The position numbers were made by a program, and so were the translations under genes. The notes under the pieces are model-generated. The model did not search any database and was not told where the DNA came from. It saw nothing but the letters and a program-made list of their open reading frames with translations. This document shows positions 22,686-33,379 of a stretch of DNA of 64,000 bases, piece after piece. The stretch comes from Plazaster borealis (Eukaryota > Echinodermata > Asteroidea > Forcipulatida > Labidiasteridae): contig JAJGQC010000602.1 in assembly GCA_021014325.1 (NCBI GenBank), forward strand, positions 124,001 to 188,000. The letters are read 5' to 3'. Numbering within the stretch: position 1 is the stretch's first letter; the number at the start of each line of letters is the position of its first letter.

Positions 22686-23529
22686 CCAAGGCTGATAATT
22701 GTTTGTCAGTTGCACCAAGTCTGGGTTGAGAGTCCCAAGAAAGAAAAACATGTTGAGTTGAAGCAACGAGAACCAGATGAGCAGGAAGAGTGAAGGCAAA
22801 AAATAGGATCTGAGAGATGGGTAGCGTAACTTCTTCACGGCTTCAGTCATGCTTTGTGTGGAAGCATCATCTGTAATGGAGAGATCCCTGTCCTGTGGTG
22901 ATTTAGAGTTCCTTTCTTCAGAACTGTCTCCATTAATGGATGTGTTCTCAGTGAGTTTGCTCTCTGTGGCTGGTTGTGTCCTGTGTGCTGTCGAGGTGTC
23001 TGTCATGGCTGGGGATGCCACATGTACACTATTTGCCCCATTCTTTAATGAGTCCTGGGACATGGGTGCTTTGGTGTCTTCCATTGATGGGTGTGGCTTC
23101 TCTGATGTTGAAAGGTGTGGCTTCTCTGATGATTTGGTGTCATCTGTTGCAGGGTGTGACTCTTTTGTGATGATGTGGCATCCTTCGTGGCTGGGTGCGA
23201 CTCTTGGGATACTGCAGTGTTATCCGGGGCTTGGTGCGGCATCTGTGGTGATGTGGCATCCTCCATTGCTGGGTGTGGCTCTTGTGATGAGGCGGAGTCA
23301 TCTGTTGCTGGGTGTGGCTCTTGTGATGATGCAGTGTCATCTGTTGCTGGGTGTGGTTCTTGTGATGATGCGGTGTCCTCTGTAACTGTGTGTGACATCT
23401 GTGATGTGGTGTCCTCTGTTGGTGTGTGTGGCACCTGTGTTTTAGTGTTCTCCATTTCTGGATGCTCAGTCTTTGATGATGTGTTGTCCTCAATGGCCAC
23501 ATCATTATTGAGCTTAGCTCTATTCTTTT
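22686..23529 (-). CDS. SLC43-like exon: central loop and TM7
   Basis: Acceptor CAATACAG at 23530, donor TGG|GTAAGT at 22685. The N-terminal 200 or so codons form a hydrophilic loop with a tandem 13-residue repeat (ATDDTASSQEPHP). Then KKLRYPSLRSYFLPSLF enters a helix ending FFFLGTLN. The loop reads in one frame down to about 23160 and the helix in another. The run CTTTT at about 23160-23165 has two more T than the sister repeats, and removing that excess restores a single frame and a phase-0 donor. Confidence 0.65.
23200..23460 (-). repeat. 39-bp coding minisatellite
   Basis: Six to eight units of about 39 bp within the SLC43-like exon, each encoding a 13-residue acidic, proline- and histidine-bearing repeat. 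It extends the loop between TM6 and TM7. Confidence 0.75.
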
Positions 23530-23797
23530 CTGTATTGAACAAAATAAATTACGTTTATTCTTTCTATGAGTTGAATGGAAGTATGGCAAAACTCAAATGA
23601 TATTGTTCCTTATGAGGTCACTAGTGCACGTCTATGCACCCTCAGAGACTGTGAGTGACCAGAAGATCTGGTCACCACAGGCCCTAGTGACCAAATTATA
23701 ATTTGCAGGGTCCATATGTGTTTTATAATACACCTCTTACCCAAATATGAAAAACAATTGACAATTGACTCATGAGCAAGACAACCATGAGCAAAAA

Positions 23798-24177
23798 TTA
23801 AAGGGATTGTATACGTTTGGTAATTGGAACCCACTGTTTGTTTCAATTCTACATAGTTGTAGATATATACCATAAAACTAACCTGTGAAAATTTCATTTC
23901 AAAATGTGGTAGCATTTTGAGATATTAATCTTGAGCGGTTATGTCCATGCAGGAAGAATAATCTGCAATTGGAATACACAATCTGAGAAGTAACGCTTCT
24001 CTGATTCAAATTTTGTGGGATATAAAGTGATATTTTTTTTCTATAACTGCAGTTCTTCGAAGTGAAAAATTTCTCAAAATGCATAATACTATCCAAAGCT
24101 GTTGTACTTCTTACCAAGTAAGCTTTTATTGCCATTAATTTTCAGAGTCATTACCAAACGTATACAGACCCTTTAAA
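23798..24177. mobile_element. MITE family 1 copy
   Basis: Ends TTAAAGGGATTGTATACGTTTGG and its near-complement CCAAACGTATACAGACCCTTTAA. It lies in the intron of the SLC43-like gene. Confidence 0.7.
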
Positions 24178-24389
24178 GGACCTCTTTAATTTCCCTAGTT
24201 TTAGTTTTTAACTTGCTGTTCACTGTTCACATCATGAGAGGGCGCTGTAACCAGTAAAAAATATTGAGTATGGTGCCTGGTTTGGGAATTATTTCCTGCA
24301 AATTATGCGCACGATGTCTTGACGCACATCTAGGTCATAGTTGCACAAACTTCATGCACTAGCCTATATTATGGGTTGGTTTTTTTTGC

Positions 24390-24600
24390 CAACCAGGATA
24401 GAGAACCAGCAAGAGGTGTGTTATACTATACGAATAATGAATGTTTATGAGTGCAATGGTGAGAATATTTTCATGAGTTGAAAGATGGAATGCTCCATTC
24501 ACTGAGGCGGCCGAGTTGAACGGAACAAGCCATCTTTCAACGAATTAAAATATTCTCTCCGTTGCATGAATGCAACACCCATCAAGTAAATCTTAAAAAT
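24390..24600. repeat. Hairpin repeat related to 54355-54510
   Basis: 'gaatattttcatgagttgaaagatgg' faces 'ccatctttcaacgaattaaaatattc' around a GC-richer loop ('gaggcggccgagttgaacgg'). The second copy in the EGF/CUB gene is nearly the same, so this is a mobile palindromic family. Confidence 0.65.
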
Positions 24601-24848
24601 TTTGTGGCAGTCAGTCTAGCGTGTAATAGTACAAAAGATAGTACCAGAAATGCACGCTGTATAAAACCAAAATGCACGCGCAGTGACGTACTATGAAATG
24701 GTGTGAATAATGAATGTCGCGTGACCTCCAATCCTCCAATCAAATGACAAGAGTTTACTTGGGTGGTATATAAAACAAACTATTGACTTGTCATAGCCCA
24801 TTTGTGAGATAATATAGATGTTGAGTCTTCGTTTCACTAAAAAGTTAC

Positions 24849-25083
24849 CTATCACTGGAGAATACTGTCCCTCTTCTTCTGCATGAAATTCCTCCAATTT
24901 GAAAGTATAGATACCATCAACTCCTTCCATGTCACCAACAGGCACTTTCTTCCTGTAGTCATCAGGGGGCAGTGGGTAGGAGATATGTCCTCTCTTTGGT
25001 AGTAAGAGACAGAGCATTGAGCACAGCCCCGCCCAGATGAAGAATGAAGTCTGAAGTGAGATCTCATAGGTCTCTAAGCCAAA
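24849..25083 (-). CDS. SLC43-like exon: TM6 and start of central loop
   Basis: Acceptor TTGTTTTCAG at 25084, donor ATAG|GTAACT at 24848. Enters in phase 0, leaves in phase 1, 235 bp. It encodes FGLETYEISLQTSFFIWAGL, a hydrophobic helix, then PKRGHISYPLPPDDYRKKV and an acidic stretch (FHAEEEGQYSP). The PLPP motif at the helix-loop edge is the main family marker. Confidence 0.75.
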
Positions 25084-26498
25084 CTGAAAACAAGACAAGA
25101 TATTTGGTTTCAAAGGACAATTGGTACAATCTTGATCAGGACAGAATAGACCTCTTGCATATGACTTCGTAAGCCAGAAACAGCACCTTCATTGAGGTAA
25201 TTGAAGACCTATCAATGATTGAGAGTTGTGCGCAGCGCATACACGCATACACGCGTGCACATTTCCATTGAAGTGATTTGAAGCTTTGTATGGTGTGGAC
25301 AATAAGAAGTAACTATGAACAGTAAACTTGCGGGTACAACCTTGTGTAAAATATCTTGAGGAGTGTTGGCTCTGAAAAGAGACAGTTTTGGTCTCAACGT
25401 TTCAACAGTAAATCTCCTGAAGACGAGCAGAGTATACTGTTTGAAATATCAAAACTGGCTCTTTTCAAAGCCAACACTCCTAGCTTCCAAAAGAGATTTT
25501 ACACGTTGTTGTACCCGCAAGTTTACTATTTATGGTTACTTCACATTTCCATTGTTTGACCTCAGCAATGACAGGTCAATGCAAGAGGTCTATTGTATAC
25601 TTTCATCCCAATTCTAGCCTCCATTTTACGCAGGTTTCCCCTGCCGATTTAAAAAGAAATTAATTCAATTTCGTTTGAAAATGGACGATCTGTCACATCA
25701 GCATTCAACAGCCTAAAGGGGTCAACAGTTCAGCATTCACTGGTTGAATAAGATCAACCATATACATGAAATAACAAACCTGTGAAAATTTGAGCTCAAT
25801 CCATTGTGGGAGTCACGAGAAAGAAGTGAAACCAATGCACAATTTTCAGCATGTAATTGGTTTTAACATCTGAAATCAGCTGTAGCTTTAATTTGAAAGA
25901 TTTTCAGATACAGTTTTCTTGAGTATGACTCGCTATTTCACAGAAAAAATGGTTCTTCCATGAACCTCTTATCAGTGAGCTTTAGAACTCAGATTAAAAT
26001 TAAACAATGATGTATTTCATCCTTACCAATCCTGAATGCCTTTAGAGAAACACATCAGAATAGTTTAAATAAATATTGATTGAAAATTAGGCCGAGTGAA
26101 AAATTAAACATGTTTAGGGTCCGAGTTCCTGAAAAAAGGGAAGCGGAGGGGCTTTTATATTTGATTTTCAAGACGGCCGCCATTCCTTTTAAATTTCAGA
26201 CAAGCCATTGAACATGTTTACAGTGGTTTTATTTAATAGTTGGTTCAGTATTAAAAACCCTGCTGTAGCTCACTTTCACAATCTGTTTTTAACCTGTAAC
26301 AGGCACAGGCTAAGTTCTGACTTGCAAGTATTAAATTTTCTGATGTATCAGTTGACATTTTATGGTTTTTAAATCTCATTTTGAATTGGTAAAAATAAAA
26401 ATTTAATCCATGCGGCCCCAAAAAGGAGCCGAGGGAACGCTAAACATTTTATTTTTTACTTCGCCTTTAGACAGAAAAAAATTATAAAATAAACTTAC

Positions 26499-26619
26499 CT
26501 GCATATTTACAAATAAGATTTCAACTCCACTGAACATCAAAAGACAAATAGCTGGAAGCATGATGTAAGAAGTCTCTCTGGAACTAAATGCTACTAAAAG
26601 CAAACTGGTCACCAAAAGA
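26499..26619 (-). CDS. SLC43-like exon: TM4-TM5 region
   Basis: Acceptor CTCAGCAG at 26620 (an alternative three bases upstream is possible), donor ATGCAG|GTAAGT at 26498. 40 codons: SLLLVAFSSRETS, then the helix MLPAICLLMFSGVEILFVNMQ. Position and pattern match the helix pair before the conserved loop of SLC43 proteins. It ends in phase 0, which is compatible with direct splicing to 25083 even though the expected intervening exon is not seen. Confidence 0.65.
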
Positions 26620-26759
26620 CTGCTGAGTCAAAAAGAAAGAAAAAAACACAAACAAATATTTATGTTCAGTAATAAGTAGTCAGTTAATTATACACTGATC
26701 ATACAAAATATAAACACCCCGAACAAAGATATTGACAAAATAGGAGACCGCCAACATAG

Positions 26760-26831
26760 GGCTAGATAGCTCAGTTGGTAGAGTGCCTGCACGTTAAACC
26801 GGAGCTCGTTGGTTCAAATCCCGCTCTAGTC
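26760..26831 (+). tRNA. tRNA-like sequence, probably a SINE head
   Basis: A 72-base cloverleaf-like sequence: 7-bp acceptor stem (GGCTAGA with TCTAGTC, one G-T), D-arm TAGCTCAGTTGGTAGAG, and a GGTTCAAATCC B box. The anticodon stem has mismatches and no normal U-turn base, so it is not a convincing functional tRNA. 'caatttttctttgttcaacccaaaat' downstream looks like SINE body. Confidence 0.5.
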
Positions 26832-27033
26832 AATTTTTCTTTGTTCAACCCAAAATCAAAATATAAACACAACAGACTTGTCTGACGTTTATCAATTAAA
26901 TAGCCAAAGGCAGGCAATTTGCCCAAAACAATGTAATACCAAGAAATTGGGCAATTCATGTTTGCCTCAAGGTATTGATTTATATATGTACAAACAAACA
27001 AGGGCAGGCTTGCCCGCCATGACAAAACAGACC

Positions 27034-27206
27034 TGGGTCGATTTCACAAAACTCTTCCTAACTTAGGAGTAGTCCTAGGCAATGCTAAGAGATAGGACTA
27101 GTCTTAAGTTAGGACCAGTAACTGGTCTTAACTTAAGACCAGTTCTATCTCTTGGCATTGCCGAGAACTAGTCCTAAGTTAGGAAGAGTTTTGTGAAATC
27201 GACCCC
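27034..27206. mobile_element. Long-palindrome MITE
   Basis: 'gggtcgatttcacaaaactc...cctaacttag' faces its complement with arms of about 80 bp and almost no loop; only the centre (about 27105-27135) is diverged. The near-perfect arms would fold into one long hairpin. Confidence 0.8.
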
Positions 27207-28082
27207 TGGTCCACAATAACATGACAAACAGACGTACCCAGGCAACAAGCATCCCACATAAAACCACTGGCAACGAGCCGCCCTCGCGCAACGAGCGGCC
27301 CACATAAAACACGAGCAACGAATGGCCCGGGCTGATCAAATCCTTACAAAGTATCTTTACAGCCTTGCATGCAATTAAAATTTCCACCGGTTGAACCACC
27401 GGTCAGAATATTAGCCCCATCTGAACCGACGGGTGCTAAAAGTGTGCTTACAGTTTTTGCTGTAGTCAATAAAAACAATTAGTGGTAAATATTACCAAAT
27501 GAGGCAATGTGAGACCTAATCCCATACAAAAACAGGCCCATAATATTTTATGGCAGATGCAAAGTGACAATCGTATTGTTTGACTAACTGATATGACAAG
27601 CTCGACTGAGCCGTTGGGACTATATTTCTTTGCTTACATAGTGAATATGCACTGATGGTATTTAATAGTAGCATGTATTTAAATTATTGCTAACATTTTT
27701 AGGCATTTTATCAATATGACTGTTATGCCTATTATCCTTATTGGTCATTGTGATTTATGTCACTGTTATTCATATTACTATATAGATCTGGGAGAGCCCA
27801 CTATATCACATTGGTCAGTGCGCTTTACAGCCCAAAACTTGAACCAAACACTAAGGTTGGAGTAGGGGACGGAGGTGGGTTGAATGATCCGGTTCAAAGA
27901 AAAGCTGTAACATAAGTGATTCAATTTGTCTGTCAGCGTCCGTTTGCCATGTTGTCATTGTTATGGTCGGTCCTGATTGGTCCTGACCGGCCAATCCTTG
28001 CTAACCTTGGAGATACTGTGTGTCCCTGGGAAAGCAATTTCACGGTTACGTAACCACCATGTAAGTGAGACAACAGAGAAAT

Positions 28083-28880
28083 GCAATTGCAGATTATTCT
28101 TCCTGCGTGGACATAACCGCTCCAGATTTTTGGCCATATCTTAAAAACGGTACCACCTTTTGAAATGAAATGTTCACATATAGTTGTATGGTGTATATCG
28201 TTGCTCGTACCACGAAGTGACCTATCTCGTCCACAGTATTTAAAAAAACGTGTCTGGAGAAAATCACGACTGAATTTGCACTATTTTTCAAACTGCTGTT
28301 TCGGGGTCTGCTGACTATTTTTATCTTATATTTGTTTGGCAAAAATAAAGCTGACTGCTTTATTTGTACAGAACTGTCAATGTGTTTTCATTCCTGCCGC
28401 TATTTTAATTAGTGATTAATTCCTAAACACATCAGTCACTTCGTGAAAATGAAAAAACGAGTTTTGCCCGTAGAGCGCTGTGTACAAACCAATGCATATA
28501 AAGACCGTGAAAATACTATGCTTCCAGATAGGTCACTTCATGAAACGCAAATGTCACACACGCGCCTGAACTGCACACGCTGTTTATCATTGGTAAAGTG
28601 GCATATCTAGATAGGTCACTTCGTGAAATTACAAAATGGCAAATCTAGTGATACAACGTTTATACTAATTAGTGTAATTACAAAACCATTATGTATAACA
28701 AACTGAAACTTGCTGAAAACGTTAACAGTATTGAGTATATTAATAATTTGTATAAAAAATGATATGCAAAAATTTGTAATTTTTGCCAGATAGGTCACTT
28801 CGTGGTATGAGCGACGATATCTACAACTATATAGGATTGAAACAAACAGTGGGTTCCAATTACTGAACGTACAATCCCTT
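28083..28880. mobile_element. MITE family 1 copy split by a nested element
   Basis: 28083-28198 and 28817-28880 are the two pieces of one family-1 half copy ('cagattattcttcctgcgtgg' to 'gaacgtacaatccctttaaa'). They join seamlessly across the insertion when compared with 21985-22060 and 30750-30830. Confidence 0.75.
28199..28816. mobile_element. TIR element B with internal TIR-core repeats
   Basis: 618 bp. Ends CGTTGCTCGTACCACGAAG and CGTCGCTCATACCACGAAG (right end complemented) agree over 28 bp with two mismatches and are flanked by ATAT at 28195-28198 and 28817-28820. The motif GGTCACTTCGTGAAA, the complement of the TIR core, recurs at about 28433, 28530 and 28613 before the right TIR. No transposase. 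TIR layout and target duplication match element A. Confidence 0.8.
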
Positions 28881-28884
28881 TAAA

Positions 28885-30430
28885 CAAGTTACTCGTGACT
28901 TGGTCTCGGACTTGAACCAAGTGACTCATGACAACGAATCGGACTCGACATAGGTGACTCGACTACAACTCTGCCTATTGCATAAAATCATGTACCAATA
29001 ATGTGAAATTTCAGCCTCTGGCTCATGTACTAACTTATAGAACAAACCTGCACCACAACCTTCTTTAAACTTTACAATGAAACGCATTTTTCAACAAATT
29101 GTCACCTCTACCAGCAAATATCCCTCTTGATGACTTTATTTGAAAAAGTACAGCAGCATGCTCCGACGCAGAGAAACATTGTTGACAGGCAGCCATGCTT
29201 GTCAAGTGACAAATACAACGACTGTTGGAGTATGCACAACTCAAATATTCACTCTTTGTGCAAATACTTGAGCTTAAAACATGTCGCTATTTAAACAGCC
29301 GTAACAACGGAAGAGGCTTAGAGGTTTCAGATTTCACGGTGAAAACCTTTCGAAACTGGTATTAATCTAACTTTTGAGAGGCTACCATAGTTTATGGTAT
29401 GTTGTGGATTATTTGCAACAAGAAAAGTGATATTAGAATTAGTCCTCGAGGTGGTACCGGCAGTAGCTGGCTATGGACTAGATTGTCATGTATAGTCATT
29501 AGGGTAAATTTTCCACAGCATGCCCCCAATTGATCCCCCCTAAAATAGGTCAAATTACACTGAATTCTTACCTATGGAGGTTTTCCGCCTATCTCCAAAC
29601 AGAAAACAGGCAAAATTGAGCATTTCTGAAGGCTTAAAAAGGTTTTGCCTTGCAGTGAGACGAAATTAGTATTCAAATGTATAATGACATGTACAGTATG
29701 TTGAGAAAGTTTTACTTAGGCGAGTAGTACCATGTAACCATGGTAGTACGTACAGTACAAAGGAAACTGAAGTTAGTGCTGGCAAAAGACCAAAACATTT
29801 TGAACTATCAATGACCATTTTGAAAACGTTGACGTTACAGAGGCCCAAAATGTGGGGAGCCTTGTTAGTTATAGTTCTAGAAGTATACGTGACAATGTAG
29901 GGTCGAAACCTCAGGCCACACTTATTATTTTTTGCGGTTACTTTTTTTTACAACAATAATGACCACACTTTGCCTGTTTAGTTCTCGGCTAAAATTCTGT
30001 ATTCGACTGCCACTTTATCTACTTAATTTAAGTCATTCTATCCTAACCTGTCCGGAAAGGCTGATCATTCCTTGAAATCGTCAGATCATGGTTACAAAAA
30101 CGACAAAATAAACTCCAGCCTGCTCCCTGATCATGTCACCAGACTGCTGAAGCCATCGCACACAAACAAATTTGGTGCTGGATGGCATGCACCAAATTAA
30201 TTTCAAAAAACCTTGTCAACGACCGTCATCGACAGTGCCGAATTCAATTGCAATTATGTTTTCATCGTAAAAACGAAAAATCTTTAAAAAAGAAATATTT
30301 TCTATAATGTATCCCAGACCACAATGCAGATAAGCGCCCCAATTCATTATTCAACTGGTTAGCCCAGCACAACTAATTAAACATTGCATTATACTTTTAT
30401 AGCCCGTGTGCGAATGTACCACTATTCCAG
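28885..30430. other. Gene-free stretch
   Basis: 28885-28975 is an end of the ACTCGGACTCGAGTC repeat. From there to 30430 I see no exon with supported splice sites, no RNA gene and no obvious repeat end. Confidence 0.4.
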
Positions 30431-30437
30431 TTGTAGA

Positions 30438-30832
30438 TTAAAGGCATCGTACACGTTTGGTAATGACTCTGATTATGGCAATAAAAACTTACTTGGATAA
30501 GAAGTACAGCAGCTTTGGAAAGTATAATGCATTTTGAGATACTTTTACTTCGAAGGACTGCGGTTATGGAAAAATATATCACTTTTATCCCAATATATTT
30601 TGAATATTAAGAAGCGTTACGGTAACGCTTCTCAGAGTGTGTATTCCAATGCAGATTATTCTTCTTGCGTGGACATAACCGCTCCAGATTTTCGGCAATA
30701 TCTCAAAAACGCAACCACCTTTTGAAATAAAATTGATTTTCACAGGTTAGTTTTATGGTATATATTTACAACTATATAGGATTGAAACAAACAATAGGCT
30801 CCAATTACCAAAACGTGTACGATGACTTTAAA
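30438..30832. mobile_element. MITE family 1 copy
   Basis: Both ends are present: TTAAAGGCATCGTACACG and CGTGTACGATGACTTTAA. Confidence 0.7.
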
Positions 30833-31089
30833 CACACAACTACCTAATTTTCATTTGAAAAGTATAGAGCCTAGTCATTGAAAATCCATGAGATCTTAAG
30901 TTTGTTCTTCACACTGGCTGATAAATTAATCCAAAATAGAGGCCGGCATGTTTGAATCTATACTAGGTACGGTAGCCGTTAGGCACAAACACGGGATGAT
31001 ATACTCCGGAACTATCAAATTATTCCTTCAAAATGACACAACTAAATGCATGATCATTAATTTTATCTATCAATCTAACTGAGATTAAT

Positions 31090-31340
31090 CTTAATACTTA
31101 CATGATGAACAAAGAATACGAGTACAGAATAAAGTGATAACTTGAAAAACAACGCATAAACTCAAGAGCAGAAAATCAAGATGTCATCGGGTCTTCGTAC
31201 AGAATATAATAGAAAAACCCGCGAAAAATAACAAAGGATTGTATTTTGCTGCGAGGGCGCTGTACAATAAAAGAAGCTACCACAAGTAAACAATACGTCA
31301 CTAGTATGCTACGTCATCAAAGTAAGCGCAAATGAACTGG
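31090..31340 (-). promoter_or_regulatory. Weak promoter-like region upstream of SLC43-like exons
   Basis: On the minus strand two TGACGTA-type (CRE-like) sites lie near 31295-31320, then a TATA-like ATTATATTC near 31205 and a candidate untranslated exon ending ATCAT|GTAAGT at 31102. It could be the 5' end of the SLC43-like gene. No coding start or linking exon was found, so this is speculative. Confidence 0.2.
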
Positions 31341-31543
31341 GGGTACTTTACACACTCGTCACATTCTTCCCCCTTTTGAGAAATTAGTCATTCTTGATCT
31401 AGCAACTTTTCTGAATTCAGTAATCAAGATTAAATAAATAAGTGCATGTTATTGTTATCTTAAAATTGCATACCTTTACATAAACAAACATTTAACCACT
31501 TTCGTCATTCAAGTACAAATTCTTTTCAAAATATGTTTTAGTA

Positions 31544-31993
31544 TTTAAAGGCACTATACACGTTTGGTAATTACTCAAAATATATATTAACCTTTATGCT
31601 AATATATATTTTGAGTAATTACCAAACGTGTACAGTGCCTTTAAATACTAAAAACCCAGCATAAAAACTTACTTGGTAACGAGCAACGGAGAGCTGTTGA
31701 TAGTATAAAACATTGTGAGAAACGACTCCCTCTGAAGTAACGGGTAGTTTTTGAGAAAGAGGTAATTTCTCACTAAAATAATAAAAGACTTCTGGCAAGA
31801 AGCCTTTTATTCCTATCTGAAAGCACACAAATTTGTACAACAAGGGTGTTTTTTCTTTCATCATTTTCTTGCAACTTCGCCTCCCAAGTGAGCCCAGATT
31901 TTCACAGGCTTGTTATTTTATGCATAATGTTGGGATACACCAAGTGAGAACACTGGTCTTTGACAATTACCAAACGTGTTCAGTGCCTTTAAA
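31544..31993. mobile_element. MITE family 1 copy with terminal snap-back
   Basis: 31544-31642 is a perfect-looking hairpin of one terminus (TTTAAAGGCACTATACACG to its complement) that leads directly into an otherwise complete copy ending at 31993. Confidence 0.7.
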
Positions 31994-32285
31994 TGTGTAG
32001 TAGGATGGATCTGGTGCATCACATTTATGAGACTGTGTTAAAAATATGCTTTATTACAGCGTATATTTATGACATAATGCACACACGCACATTGTCTCCT
32101 TGTTTGCGGCTTATTTTCTAATATTTACTGGTTTGTTTTGTTTTTTTCTAATGATTTCCAATGACTTATAGCTATAAAATTTCAAAACTATCAAATAAAA
32201 ATATGTAAGTTACAGCTAATATTTCATTTTTCGTTTGAATAAATAACGGATTACCGACAGAAATGAGCCAAATATGAGCCATTTT

Positions 32286-32505
32286 GTCACCTCCCTGTAC
32301 TGCATGTGTTCTAATTTCCTGAATACGCAGCTGGCCATTCCGCGAATACGCGGCTGGCTATTTCGGGCCCAATTTGCTAGCTAGCTTCAGTTCGCAAGCT
32401 AAAGCTAGCACAGAACTGGGCCCGAAAGTCGCCAGCCGCGTATTCGCAGCCGCGTAGTCGGGAAAATTAAGGAAATTAGAACACATGCAGTACAGGGAGG
32501 TGAAA
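32286..32505. mobile_element. Palindromic MITE with GC-rich centre
   Basis: 'cacctccctgtactgcatgtgttctaatttcc' faces its complement at the right end. The inner arms 'ccgcgaatacgcggctggc' and 'gggcccaatttgctagc' also pair. Arms total about 100 bp each. Confidence 0.75.
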
Positions 32506-32739
32506 TTTCTGTCTTCCCTTCTGTCTAATTTCAACGAATTTTTGTTTAATTCTTTCTTTATCAGTACAATTTGTTCATAATTCTTAAAAAAATATCACTG
32601 ACCATATTTTAATGTACAACAGATTATTTGGTTGCCTAATTAGTGACTAATTATCCACCACAAGTGGGACCTACAGAACATAATACACAGCTGTTGAAAA
32701 ACTTGCACTTACTCCAAATGAAATGTACCCTTCATGTTG

Positions 32740-33046
32740 CACAAAATATGAAATTCTATTCCATAATCTGTTAAACCATACCACTGGGCACACTTAATTT
32801 TGGAGGTAGCTAATTCGTAATACTAATTAATACCTAATTAGCCGCTAGAATACGCGCCATTTTCTATCATACGTAAGCGATATATCACTTGTACACACTT
32901 ACTATTATGACTGCCAGGGGCGGATCCAGGATTTTCCAAACGGGGGGGCGTGATTTTTTTTCAGAATGAAAGACCGCGCCATCCCCAGACAGCATTTTAT
33001 TTTTCTGCACTGCGAAATTGCCAATGCACTGATGATGATGACTTTT

Positions 33047-33080
<34 letters not shown>

Positions 33081-33300
33081 GGTGTCTGTTGCGGCCCCCC
33101 CCCCCCCCCCCCCCCCGCCTGACTGCACTCGCCGTAAAGTAAATGTACGCTTCATTATGCAAAAAATATGAAATTTTATCCCATGATCTGACAGACCACT
33201 CCACTGGGCACACTTAATTTTGGAGGTGGATTAATCGGCTCACTAATTAATACTAATTAATAGTAAATTGCTGAGCTGGCTATTGGTCCATTAATTAGTG
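32740..33300. repeat. Direct repeat pair and homopolymer tract
   Basis: 32745-32860 and 33155-33290 share 'ccactgggcacacttaattttggaggt' and an AT-rich 'actaattaatac' end. Between them lie a T run (33044-33079) and a C run (33096-33116). No gene. Confidence 0.6.
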
Positions 33301-33379
33301 GTTAATTAAGCACAGTTATACAGACGCCATTTTCCATTTATATTACGCACAAATGCATATGCGGTTGAGTCAACTACCT

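Larger units (their letters stand above)
22686..26619 (-). pseudogene. SLC43-family transporter gene, apparently incomplete
   Basis: Three minus-strand exons (26499-26619, 24849-25083, 22686-23529) encode the middle of an SLC43-type transporter. That is the MFS family that moves large neutral amino acids (SLC43A1/A2) or nucleobases (SLC43A3) across the plasma membrane. The pattern RGHISYPLPPDDY before the central loop and FFLGTLN after it is most like SLC43A3 (family recall). Problems: the conserved segment normally between the first two exons is not found in the 1.4 kb between them; the third exon carries a +2 shift; and I find neither the N-terminal helices upstream nor the C-terminal half downstream. 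A degenerate partial copy is the simplest reading. Unrecognised exons or assembly error are alternatives. Confidence 0.6.

Noticed and set aside
22849..23600. Plus-strand frames of 178 and 141 codons, cysteine-rich
   Set aside because: Antisense to the SLC43-like exon and created by its 39-bp repeat.
26760..26831. Functional tRNA gene
   Set aside because: Anticodon stem mismatches and no proper U-turn; more likely a SINE head.
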